Source: Paraburkholderia ferrariae NBRC 106233
GTDB taxonomy: Bacteria > Pseudomonadota > Gammaproteobacteria > Burkholderiales > Burkholderiaceae
Assembly (NCBI RefSeq): GCF_000685035.1
Contig: NZ_BAYB01000034.1
Location: forward strand, 1-64,000
Direction: 5' to 3'
Length of the DNA stretch: 64,000 bases
Shown: in pieces, positions 41,383 to 49,011 of the stretch
Layout of the letters: each line of letters opens with the position of its first letter
Position numbering within the stretch: the stretch's first letter is position 1
Translations under genes and position numbers: made by a program
The notes under the pieces: model-generated
Seen by the model: only the letters and a program-made list of their open reading frames with translations
What the model was told of the DNA's origin: nothing
Databases searched by the model: none

Positions 41383-42729
41383 TCAGCCACGCATCTTGCC
41401 TTGCGCCTGTTTTTGCGGTTGCTTTCGCGGCCGGCTCTGCATGCGTCTGCAGGTTTGCGCCGGCACGCGGCCCGGCGCATCGCCCGACTGGCCTTCTGCA
41501 CCGCGCCGCCGCGCACGCATGGCCTCGGCACGTGCAAACGCCGCCTGCAACGCAGGATGTACGTCTGCGCGCCAGCGCTCTCCCGTGAACAACCCATAAT
41601 GATCGCAGTCCTCAACGTCCAGATCTAGCCGTTCCTGCGGCGCAAGACTGCTGCACAGGTCGAGCGCTGCATGCGTCTGTCCGGCTCCGGTAACGGCATC
41701 GCGCGTGCCCTCGACGGTAAGCAGGAGCACATCGCGCAGCGCGGCCGGATCGACGGGCGCACCGTGAACACGCCAGCTGCGGGTTGCCAGCAACGCGCGC
41801 TGGAAGACGATGTCCACGGTGTCCAGGAAGTATTCGGCCGGCATGTCGAGCAGCGCGGTGTACTCGCGCACGGCCCGGCGCGCGGCGGCCAGCGCGTCTG
41901 CATCGGTGCGCGAAGCCGCTTGTGCATAGCGTTCGGCCAGTGCCATGTAGCGATGCGGATAAACGAGCGCGATCTCGGCCTGCTGCAGCCACGCGGGAAA
42001 CACTTTCCGGCCTTGCCCCGCGAAACCGGCAGGCACGCTGTCGATCAGGTGGTCGCGGCACCAGTCGAGCGTACGCGACGCTGCGGCCAGACCGAGTGTG
42101 CTGGGATGGATGCGCGCGTCGAGCGGGCCGCCGATCAGCGTGATGCTTGCGGGAGGGGCGCACCCGCGCTGCGCGCGCAGCGCGAGCGCGCCCAGCACCG
42201 GAAAGGTCGATTGACACACGGCGACGACGTGCAGCGGCCGCCCGTCCTGAACCAGCGTATCGACGAAACCGTCGAGCAGGGCCACGTATTCGTCGAGACC
42301 AAAGCGGCCAGCCGCGAGCGGCACGTCGCGCGCGTTGATCCAGTCGGTGATATAGACGTCGCCGTCGGCAAGCAGCGACTCGACCGTTTCCCGCATCAGC
42401 ACGGCCGCATGGCCCGCCAGCGGCGCGCACAGCAGGATGGCGCGCGAGGCCCCGGCGCGCGCGAAGCGGCGCAGGTCGCAAAACGGCGTATGCGCGACGA
42501 CGCGCTCATCGACTTCGACGCGGTGGCCGTCGAGCGGTAGGGAGCCGATCGCGAAGGGCGGCGCAGCGGCCGCGAGACAGAGCAGCGGTTCGAACAGATC
42601 CGCATAGCAGGACGACGCACGCTGGGCCAGCGCCTCCGGCCACGCCCCCCAGGCGCCGGGCGCAAACTGCGTTGCCGCGTGCCAGGCACGCAGCCACTGG
42701 CGCTGCTGTTCGACAAGGGCATACCACAT
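41383..42729 (-). CDS. phaZ: Intracellular PHB depolymerase
   Basis: The 448-residue protein is of the intracellular PhaZ type, with the active-site Cys C172 in VCQSTFPVLGAL replacing the usual Ser, and the region GDVYITDWINARDVPL typical of the family. It releases 3-hydroxybutyrate oligomers from stored polymer. The C-terminal 40 residues are basic and low in complexity. The start at 42729 lies 38 bp after the upstream kinase gene on the same strand, so transcription probably begins at the box at 44550. Confidence 0.88.
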   Translation of the reverse strand: MWYALVEQQRQWLRAWHAATQFAPGAWGAWPEALAQRASSCYADLFEPLLCLAAAAPPFAIGSLPLDGHRVEVDERVVAHTPFCDLRRFARAGASRAILLCAPLAGHAAVLMRETVESLLADGDVYITDWINARDVPLAAGRFGLDEYVALLDGFVDTLVQDGRPLHVVAVCQSTFPVLGALALRAQRGCAPPASITLIGGPLDARIHPSTLGLAAASRTLDWCRDHLIDSVPAGFAGQGRKVFPAWLQQAEIALVYPHRYMALAERYAQAASRTDADALAAARRAVREYTALLDMPAEYFLDTVDIVFQRALLATRSWRVHGAPVDPAALRDVLLLTVEGTRDAVTGAGQTHAALDLCSSLAPQERLDLDVEDCDHYGLFTGERWRADVHPALQAAFARAEAMRARRRGAEGQSGDAPGRVPAQTCRRMQSRPRKQPQKQAQGKMRG

Positions 42730-42767
42730 CGCAGACCTCTATGACCGGCTCCTTCGCCTGAGCCGGA

Positions 42768-44459
42768 TTACCGGTTTTCCGACGTTTCTCGCAGCGCGGC
42801 CGAATGGGCCTGGCCGGGCATCGTCGCGCGCATGGGGGGCAGGGCGGGTTCCGTTTTCCCCAGTGCACCCAGTGCGTCCAGGAGGGGCGCCCAGAAGGCT
42901 GCGCCCGCGTAGGCCGCGGGGGCGACCGCAGTATCGAAGCGAATCGCCAGTGCCGCTTCCGTGGCGCTCAACGGCTCGGCCTGCTCGATCTGGCTGGCGA
43001 GCACGGCCACGTCCGCATCGGAGGGGTCGCGCCCCAATGCCGCTCTCGCCGCAATGCGGCCGCGCAGCGTCGGGAGATCCGCCGTGAAGTCGAGAATCGC
43101 GACCGGGACGCCCGATCGCTGCGCGAGTGCGACGAATTCCGCCCGGTGCCGCGCATGCAGGAAGGTCGCATCGACGATTGCCGTACGACCGCTTTCGAGC
43201 ACGTTCTGCGCGTGCGAGAGAAGGGCGTCGTACACCGCATCGAGCCGCTCCGCCGTATAGGCCGAATGCGGCAGGCGCACCGTTTCGGACACGGCGGCGA
43301 GACGCTTGCGCACGGCATCGCTCGACAGGCGGATCGCGCCCAGCCGCCCGGCGAGCGCCCGGCTCGCGACCGATTTGCCCGACCCCGAGACGCCGTGGCA
43401 CAGCAGCAGGCTTGCACGCGGTTCCCGTCCCGCGATATCCGTCGCGACACGCAGATAACGCGCGTGCGCGGCGCCGTCCCCCCGCAGGCGCGCCGCCAGT
43501 GCGCGCACGAGAGCGCGATAGACCATGTAGAACGGCATCACGTGAAGGGACGCGTAATCCCCCGTCGCAGCCAGCCACCCGCACAGCAGCCGATGGGCGC
43601 AGTCCTCGCGGCCATGCGCCGCAAAATCCATGATCGCGAACGCGCTATCGCTCGCCACATCGATCCAGCGCAGGGCGTCGTCGAACTCGATGCAGTCGAA
43701 CATCAGCAACTGGTGGCGCCATTGGACGATGTTGTCCAGATGCAGATCGCCGTGGCACGCGCGCACGAAGCCGTTCGCGTGCCGCCAGGCGAGCTTCGGC
43801 GCGATGCGCGCGAGTTCCCGTTCGCACCACGTACGCAGGGCGGCCTCGGCAGGCACCGTGGCGTCGAGCGCAGCGACGAGCGGGCGCGCCTGGTCCGCTA
43901 CGGTGGCTGCGCTGCCATACGAGGCGTGCGGCGCACGGCGCGCAGCGTGCAGATGGTAATGCGCGAGCCGCGCGGCCAGCCGGTCCGCGTCGGCAAGCGC
44001 TTCTTCGCCTCGCGCGCTGCGGGCGGACAGTACCTCGCGCGGCGCGAAGCGGCGCATCCGGACCACGTATTCGAGGGCAGTGGCCTGCGCATTGCCCGCT
44101 GCCGGGCGTGCGGGCAGCGCGCCGGCGAAGGTGCCGCGCCGGCCACGCGCCACGAGCCGCCACACACCGAGATAGAGCGGTGCGGCCAGGGCCTGGTTGA
44201 ACGCGTATTCGGCTTGCGCGCAACGCCGGCGCTGCGCAGGCCGCGTGAGATCGACGAAGCTGAACTTCACGGGCTTGAGGATCTTGTACGCATAGCGTCC
44301 GGCCAGATACACGACCGAGAGATGGGTTTCGATGCGCTCGACGCGGCCCGCAGGGTGGGGATAGGTGGCGGCCCGGCGCAGGGCATGCCCGACGAGCCGC
44401 GCGTTGCGGCGCATCGGACCGCCGCTCAGCACGAAAGGAACGTGTGGCGAGCGAGACAT
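42768..44459 (-). CDS. Fused APH-family kinase and P-loop kinase-like protein
   Basis: The 563-residue protein has an N-terminal aminoglycoside-phosphotransferase-like domain, with the Brenner-type motif CHGDLHLDNIVQW near residue 230, and a C-terminal AAA_33/zeta-like domain with P-loop GVSGSGKS at 356-363. Such fusions are common in proteobacteria and have no proven substrate; antibiotic resistance should not be assumed. GAGGAAG precedes ATG 44459; the longer frame upstream crosses the promoter. It heads a likely unit with phaZ behind the box at 44550. Confidence 0.85.
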   Translation of the reverse strand: MSRSPHVPFVLSGGPMRRNARLVGHALRRAATYPHPAGRVERIETHLSVVYLAGRYAYKILKPVKFSFVDLTRPAQRRRCAQAEYAFNQALAAPLYLGVWRLVARGRRGTFAGALPARPAAGNAQATALEYVVRMRRFAPREVLSARSARGEEALADADRLAARLAHYHLHAARRAPHASYGSAATVADQARPLVAALDATVPAEAALRTWCERELARIAPKLAWRHANGFVRACHGDLHLDNIVQWRHQLLMFDCIEFDDALRWIDVASDSAFAIMDFAAHGREDCAHRLLCGWLAATGDYASLHVMPFYMVYRALVRALAARLRGDGAAHARYLRVATDIAGREPRASLLLCHGVSGSGKSVASRALAGRLGAIRLSSDAVRKRLAAVSETVRLPHSAYTAERLDAVYDALLSHAQNVLESGRTAIVDATFLHARHRAEFVALAQRSGVPVAILDFTADLPTLRGRIAARAALGRDPSDADVAVLASQIEQAEPLSATEAALAIRFDTAVAPAAYAGAAFWAPLLDALGALGKTEPALPPMRATMPGQAHSAALRETSENR

Positions 44460-44521
44460 GGCTTCCTCATGATCGGTACTCCGGGTCGAGGGGCGCATCG
44501 GCATCGACTGCGCTTTTACCC

Positions 44522-44563
44522 ATTCCACCGGACGACCGCGCGGCACCGCTTGACCTGCATCAA
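44522..44563 (-). promoter_or_regulatory. FNR/ANR-type box upstream of the APH/P-loop kinase gene
   Basis: The box TTGACCTGCATCAA is at 44550-44563; the -10 candidate TGGAAT (complement of 44522-44527) is 32 bp away on the minus strand. The predicted leader is about 55 nt. Confidence 0.7.
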
Positions 44564-44654
44564 GCCGGCCGCCCAAACCATGCGTGGCGTACGACGGCTT
44601 CTCCGTTTCGAAGCCCAAGGCTCACGGGCCAGGCTCGTGCGCAACCCACAACCG

Positions 44655-45332
44655 TCACACGGGAAATTCCAGGTGACTCCGCACTTCCTTGACCCCGGGG
44701 ACATTTTCCGCGGCCACGCGAATCGCATTGCCCTCGTCCCGGCTCGTAATGACGCCCCACAGATGAACGACGCCGTTGGTGACGATTACGTTGCGACGCT
44801 GGAGCGCCCAGCGATTGCCGCTCATGGCCGAGAGAACGGCCTCGCGGATTGCCGCGTCGCCCGGCGCGACGCTGCGGCGCAGTTCGGGTCCGACGCTGGC
44901 CAGCGCACGAATGAGGTCGGCCCGGCTGACCAGTCCGACCACCTTGCCGTCTCTGAGCACGGGAACGCGCTTGATGCGGTGCCGCTCCATCAGCGTGGCG
45001 ATTTCGTCCAGCGGCGTTTCTTCGTTCACGCTGAAGACGCGGGTCGTCATCACGTCGCTCAACCGGCGCGAATGCGTCTTCACGTATTCACTGGCGAGTT
45101 CGTGCTTCGGGGCGATCCATTCCTGCCACCGCGCATGCCGCGCTCCGTCCGTGCCGATCTCCGCGCGCCGCAGCAGGTCGCTCTCGGTCACCATGCCGAC
45201 CAGTTTGCCGTCCCGATCGACCACCGGCATGCCGCTCACGTGATAGTCGGCGAGCATTTGCGCCGTTTCCCTCACGCTGATATCGGGCCTGGCTACCACC
45301 ACGCCTAAAGCCATGACGTCGATAGCACGCAT
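44655..45332 (-). CDS. CBS-pair protein with C-terminal BON domain
   Basis: The 225-residue protein begins with two CBS repeats (MRAIDVMALGVVVARPD with GKLVGMVTESDLLRR; then RVFSVNEETPLDEIATLM with GKVVGLVSRADLIRAL) and ends with one BON domain (VIVTNGVVHLWGVITSRDEG and GVKEVRSHLEF). CBS pairs sense adenine nucleotides, so this may connect energy charge to the envelope or to the BON partners. AAGGAG is 7 nt upstream of ATG 45332, preferred over the ATG at 45371. No FNR-type box was seen; it may be read from the gene at 46109 upstream. Confidence 0.87.
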   Translation of the reverse strand: MRAIDVMALGVVVARPDISVRETAQMLADYHVSGMPVVDRDGKLVGMVTESDLLRRAEIGTDGARHARWQEWIAPKHELASEYVKTHSRRLSDVMTTRVFSVNEETPLDEIATLMERHRIKRVPVLRDGKVVGLVSRADLIRALASVGPELRRSVAPGDAAIREAVLSAMSGNRWALQRRNVIVTNGVVHLWGVITSRDEGNAIRVAAENVPGVKEVRSHLEFPV

Positions 45333-45389
45333 TGTGTTCTCCTTGGCAACAAAAACGGCGATTGAAGACAATCCCCTACGATGACGGGC

Positions 45390-46109
45390 CTAGCGGCGGC
45401 GGGTGCCCAGCAGGCGCATCAACATCAGGAAAAGATTGAGAAAGTCGAGATAGAGCGCCAGTGCGCCCACGATCGCCTTCCTGCCCGCGGCGACGTCGTC
45501 GTCGCCCTCGGCATAGATTTCGCGGATGCGTTGCGTGTCGTATGCGGTAAGGCCCGTGAACACGAGCACGCCAATCAGGGAAACGGTGAACTGCAGCGCC
45601 GTCGAAACCACGAAGAGGTTGACGAGCCCGGCGAGCACGACACCGATGAGCCCCATGAAAAGAAATGAACCGAAGCGCGAGAGGTCGGCGCGCGTGGCGT
45701 AGCCGTAGAGGCTGGTTGCACCATAGGTGGCGGCGCCGATGAGAAACACGCGCGCGATGCTCTCGCCCGCGTACACGAGAAAGAGACCCGAGAGCGAGAG
45801 GCCGACCAGTGCGGCATAGGTCCAGAAGCAGATTTGCGCGGTGCCCGTGCCCAGACGTTCGATGCGCCAGCTCAGCAGGACGACGAGCGCCAGCGGCGCG
45901 AGCAGCACGATCCAGAAGAGCGGGGTGGCGGCAACGGACGCGTAGAATCCGCTCGCCGCTCCGAAATACGCCACGACACCGGTCAGAACGAGTCCTGCGG
46001 CCATGTAGCCATAGACGCGCAGCATGTACGGCCCGAGGCCCATGTAGCCGCTCTCCGGCAACCGTCGCGCGGCCTTGCGGCGGCCTTCGCCGGTGAAATC
46101 GCTTTCCAT
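45390..46109 (-). CDS. Bax-inhibitor-1/YccA-family membrane protein
   Basis: The 239-residue protein has seven hydrophobic helices and the family ending FTGLTAYDTQRIREIYAEGDD before the last helix. Bacterial members act as pH-sensitive cation leak channels or as modulators of FtsH (YccA in E. coli), which is notable because an extra FtsH is encoded at 16064. AGAGG precedes ATG 46109. The CBS-BON gene follows on the same strand 57 bp away. Confidence 0.88.
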   Translation of the reverse strand: MESDFTGEGRRKAARRLPESGYMGLGPYMLRVYGYMAAGLVLTGVVAYFGAASGFYASVAATPLFWIVLLAPLALVVLLSWRIERLGTGTAQICFWTYAALVGLSLSGLFLVYAGESIARVFLIGAATYGATSLYGYATRADLSRFGSFLFMGLIGVVLAGLVNLFVVSTALQFTVSLIGVLVFTGLTAYDTQRIREIYAEGDDDVAAGRKAIVGALALYLDFLNLFLMLMRLLGTRRR

Positions 46110-46140
46110 GATCGATCCTCTTTCCGCGGGCTGGATGCGC

Positions 46141-46251
46141 TCAGCGCAACGGAACGCCGTTTCGCATGATCTGGACGGCCGTTGCCTCGACGTAATCGAC
46201 GCGTACGCTGTCCCCGGGCTTCAGGCCGTCGGGCAGGCTGTCGGCCGAAGT
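46141..46251 (-). pseudogene. C-terminal fragment of a small protein, start lost
   Basis: On the minus strand a frame ending at TGA 46141-46143 reads TSADSLPDGLKPGDSVRVD followed by YVEATAVQIMRNGVPLR. It looks like the real C terminus of a small beta-rich protein (the LKPGDSVRV pattern). Going upstream there is no start codon with a ribosome-binding site and the frame loses its character near 46255, so the gene seems to have lost its 5' part. The family was not firmly recognised. Confidence 0.45.
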
Positions 46252-46298
46252 TCTGCAAGCCGTGAATGGGAGATTTGCCTTTTTTCGCGTTACTCCGA

Positions 46299-46339
46299 TT
46301 GATATGTATCAAGCATTGGCGCTCGTGCGTCCTTACGAT
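46299..46339 (+). promoter_or_regulatory. Orphan FNR/ANR-type box with -10
   Basis: TTGATATGTATCAA at 46299-46312 is a full consensus match. TACGAT at 46334-46339 is a good -10 candidate 31 bp away on the plus strand. No credible gene starts before the next box at 46462, so this may drive an untranslated RNA, lengthen the leader of the gene at 46555, or have served the decayed gene on the minus strand. Confidence 0.65.
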
Positions 46340-46461
46340 GCAGTCATCGAACGGCCGCTGCCGCAGCTCGGCGTGCCCGGTCCTGCCGGTGCGCGACAGC
46401 CCCGGCAGCGGAGTACCCGCCGGCACCGGGGCGTGACCCCGTCCGTCGAGGTCGCCAGGAC

Positions 46462-46502
46462 TTGACCTGTATCAAGCCTGCAACGAGGCGGAAATTCACC
46501 AT
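46462..46502 (+). promoter_or_regulatory. FNR/ANR-type box upstream of an orphan small gene
   Basis: The box TTGACCTGTATCAA is at 46462-46475; a weak -10 candidate CACCAT at 46497-46502 is 31 bp away. The predicted leader is about 46 nt before ATG 46555. It lies 163 bp after the previous box in the same direction. Confidence 0.6.
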
Positions 46503-46554
46503 GGGCCTGCTGTGCCCGCATGGCGCACCGCCGAACTCACATTGAAGGCAAATC

Positions 46555-46983
46555 ATGACCCATTCGCGCTCGACCCCGCCGATGAGTAAGGGTCCCTCGT
46601 CACCGAGGGAAGCACGCGCCAACAGTCCCGGCGAGGCCGTCATGCGGGCGCAGGCGAGTGAGCCCCGAACGCCGCCTCGGCAAACCGGCGGGCATCAACG
46701 GGGAACAACGCCACGCAAGGGCAGCCAGTCTGCCAGGAATGAACGCGCGACGGAAACCTCCGCCGCCGTGTTGCAGCGGGTCGATGTGGTGTTCTACAAG
46801 GAGATCCTGGATCACCTGGGCTTTCCGCACCGTTGCGAGTTGGCCCGCGTTCGCCACGAGGCCGTTGAACTCGACGACGCGATCGCGGGCGCCGTGCTCG
46901 AATTCGAGCACGCGCAGCGCGTATGGGACTGGACGATTGCAGCCGACGGCTACGAGGTGCAGAGCTTGCCCGCGGCTGCCTAA
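46555..46983 (+). CDS. Orphan protein of unknown function behind two boxes
   Basis: The 142-residue protein has a Ser/Pro/Arg-rich, probably disordered first 65 residues and a compact last 75 residues (VLQRVDVVFYKEILDHLGF, then ELARVRHEAVELDDAIAGAV and WDWTIAADGYEV). The second part looks like a helical domain. No family was recognised. GAAGG lies upstream of ATG 46555. Its isolated position behind strong FNR-type boxes makes it a candidate new low-oxygen-response protein. Confidence 0.55.
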   Translation: MTHSRSTPPMSKGPSSPREARANSPGEAVMRAQASEPRTPPRQTGGHQRGTTPRKGSQSARNERATETSAAVLQRVDVVFYKEILDHLGFPHRCELARVRHEAVELDDAIAGAVLEFEHAQRVWDWTIAADGYEVQSLPAAA

Positions 46984-47033
46984 GAGAACCTCAGAGCCTC
47001 AGAGATTCGCGCCGGCCCAGGCGATCTTCTTTT

Positions 47034-48848
47034 TCATTGGCCGCCTGTCGATTCAGGATCGGTCCGTTCCCGGCGGGTCGAACTGGCCGGGACAATCCCG
47101 TGATCCCGTAGAAGGGTACCGATTTCGGTGCTGTCGAGTTTCTCCAGCAACAGCTTGCTCAGGAATTCCGGTCCGGGAATCCTGAACGTCTTGCCGTCAC
47201 GCAAGCGGCTCACCGCCTCCAGCAACGTACGGATATCGAAGGTAGAGGCGAATACTTCCGGCACGCCGCGCTCGATCCCCAGCAGCGTATACACCGCTTC
47301 CATCGGCGTACGGACGGAGTACTCCGTGGTGAAGATGCAGTCGCGCTGGTGCGACTCGGCAAACTGGCCGATGAAAGCGAAATTCATCGCCCCCTGCGGC
47401 ACGACATCGGGCCTGTCTCCGCGCTGGCGCGGCATGAAGAACGCGGTAACGTAGGGCATCATCACGGGAACCGTCTTCGCGCCGGTGGCCGCGAGTTCCG
47501 GAATATCCTCGGGTGGCACCCCCAGGTGGTAGAGCCACTCCTGGGTGATCTCTTCGCCCGTGCATGCCTGAAGCGGCTTTTTCACGAAGTCGCCAGGTCT
47601 TTCCACGAACAGTCCATAGAACCAGGCCACGACCCGGTCCTTCGGCTGGTTCTTGAAGTGCGGTTGCCGGCTCACCGTCCAGCTCAATAGCCAGGCTGAA
47701 TCCTTTACCGTTACGATGCCGCCGGTAACGACGCCGCCGCTATGGGGGTCGCGTTTCGCGATCTTCTGGATATATCGGGGAATGCGTTCGTCCAGCGTCG
47801 TAATCGTTGCCGATTCCCATTTGGTTTCGGGAATGTGGGCGCCGAACACGTCGGGACGGCCGAATGCCGGATCCTTTCTGGCGATGCGGCGCCACAAGTC
47901 CCAGGCCGGCGCCGGTCCGTCGAGGAGTTTCGCCGGCGTCCGGTGGTCGCCGCAGTCGGAATTTTCCGTAAGCGATCCAATGGTGATAAACGCAAGATCA
48001 TTCCGGCCAAGCGCAACGCCGCCCGGCACACCGTCGCGCTTCCAGTGAATGTAGGTGGCCGCCTTGCAACCCGGAGCCAGATCGAAATCCACGTCGATGA
48101 CTTCGGTACCGAACTGAAAATGAACGCCTTGATCCTGCAGCCACCTGACCAGCGGCAACACCAGCGATTCGTACTGGTTGTAGCGGGTGAACTTGAGCGT
48201 GCTGAAGTTCGGCAAGCCGCCAATATGGTGGATGAAGCGGTGAAGGTACAGCTTCATTTCCAATGCCGAGTGCCATGACTCGAAGGCGAACATGGTGCGC
48301 CAGTAAAGCCAGAAGTTGCTGTCGAAGAAGTCCTGGCTGAACACCTCGTCGATACGCTTGTTTTCCATTTCCTCGCAGGTGGAGAGAAACAGCTTGACCA
48401 CGTCCGCCTGTGCCCGGGTGTCGAGGGTAAAGAGATCGTCAGTATGGGCATCCTCGCCGCGATTCGCCGTTGCCCGCTGCAGCGAGTAGCTGGGGTCGTC
48501 CTTGTTCAGCCAGTAGAACTCGTCGAGTACGCTGGCGCCTTCGATCTCGAGCGAGGGAATGGAGCGAAACAAGTCCCACAGGCATTCGAAGTGCTCCTCC
48601 ATCTCGCGGCCGCCGCGAATCACGAACCCTTTCTCAGGCTCCTTGATGCCGTCCAGCGCACCGCCGGGCAAGGAGAGACGTTCGAGTATGGTGATGCGGC
48701 TGCCGGGCATATGGCCGTCGCGAATCAGAAATGCCGCACCGGCGAGGGAGGCGAGGCCCGAGCCAATGAACCATGCGGTCTTTTCCTCGATGCCCGCGGG
48801 CTTGCGTGGTCGGGCGAAAGCTTCGTAGTTGCCGCTACTGTAGTGCAT
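47034..48848 (-). CDS. ohyA: Oleate hydratase
   Basis: The 604-residue FAD enzyme hydrates cis-9 double bonds of fatty acids such as oleate to 10-hydroxy acids. It shows the FAD loop FIGSGLASLAGAAFLIRDG near residue 27, the family segment GGREMEEHFECLWDLFRSIPS and the C-terminal NFAFIGQFAES with TTEYSVRTPMEAVY. Length fits the family (about 590). The start has an AAGGAAA element upstream. The known role is detoxification of unsaturated free fatty acids; here it may protect or modify membrane lipids. No box lies directly upstream. Confidence 0.93.
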   Translation of the reverse strand: MHYSSGNYEAFARPRKPAGIEEKTAWFIGSGLASLAGAAFLIRDGHMPGSRITILERLSLPGGALDGIKEPEKGFVIRGGREMEEHFECLWDLFRSIPSLEIEGASVLDEFYWLNKDDPSYSLQRATANRGEDAHTDDLFTLDTRAQADVVKLFLSTCEEMENKRIDEVFSQDFFDSNFWLYWRTMFAFESWHSALEMKLYLHRFIHHIGGLPNFSTLKFTRYNQYESLVLPLVRWLQDQGVHFQFGTEVIDVDFDLAPGCKAATYIHWKRDGVPGGVALGRNDLAFITIGSLTENSDCGDHRTPAKLLDGPAPAWDLWRRIARKDPAFGRPDVFGAHIPETKWESATITTLDERIPRYIQKIAKRDPHSGGVVTGGIVTVKDSAWLLSWTVSRQPHFKNQPKDRVVAWFYGLFVERPGDFVKKPLQACTGEEITQEWLYHLGVPPEDIPELAATGAKTVPVMMPYVTAFFMPRQRGDRPDVVPQGAMNFAFIGQFAESHQRDCIFTTEYSVRTPMEAVYTLLGIERGVPEVFASTFDIRTLLEAVSRLRDGKTFRIPGPEFLSKLLLEKLDSTEIGTLLRDHGIVPASSTRRERTDPESTGGQ

Positions 48849-49011
48849 ATGCGATTTTTCCTTGTCGATGACGACGCGTGCCCGGCCCCATGGGCATCCG
48901 CGCCGCCGTGATACCGTGCTTCAGCCGTTTCTCGATCTTGCCGCTTTCGGCAATGACGGTTGCACGACCTGCCTGAGCATAACGCCGACGTTTCGTGCGG
49001 CCGTCCACGCC

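Noticed and set aside
42768..44459. Aminoglycoside resistance gene
   Set aside because: The APH-like domain is fused to a P-loop kinase-like domain and the gene sits in a metabolic island; the family is broad and most members are not resistance enzymes.
46262..46465. Plus-strand frame of 67 codons between the double boxes
   Set aside because: Its start lies before the first box and it runs through the box and -10 sequence; there is no ribosome-binding site and its composition is random.
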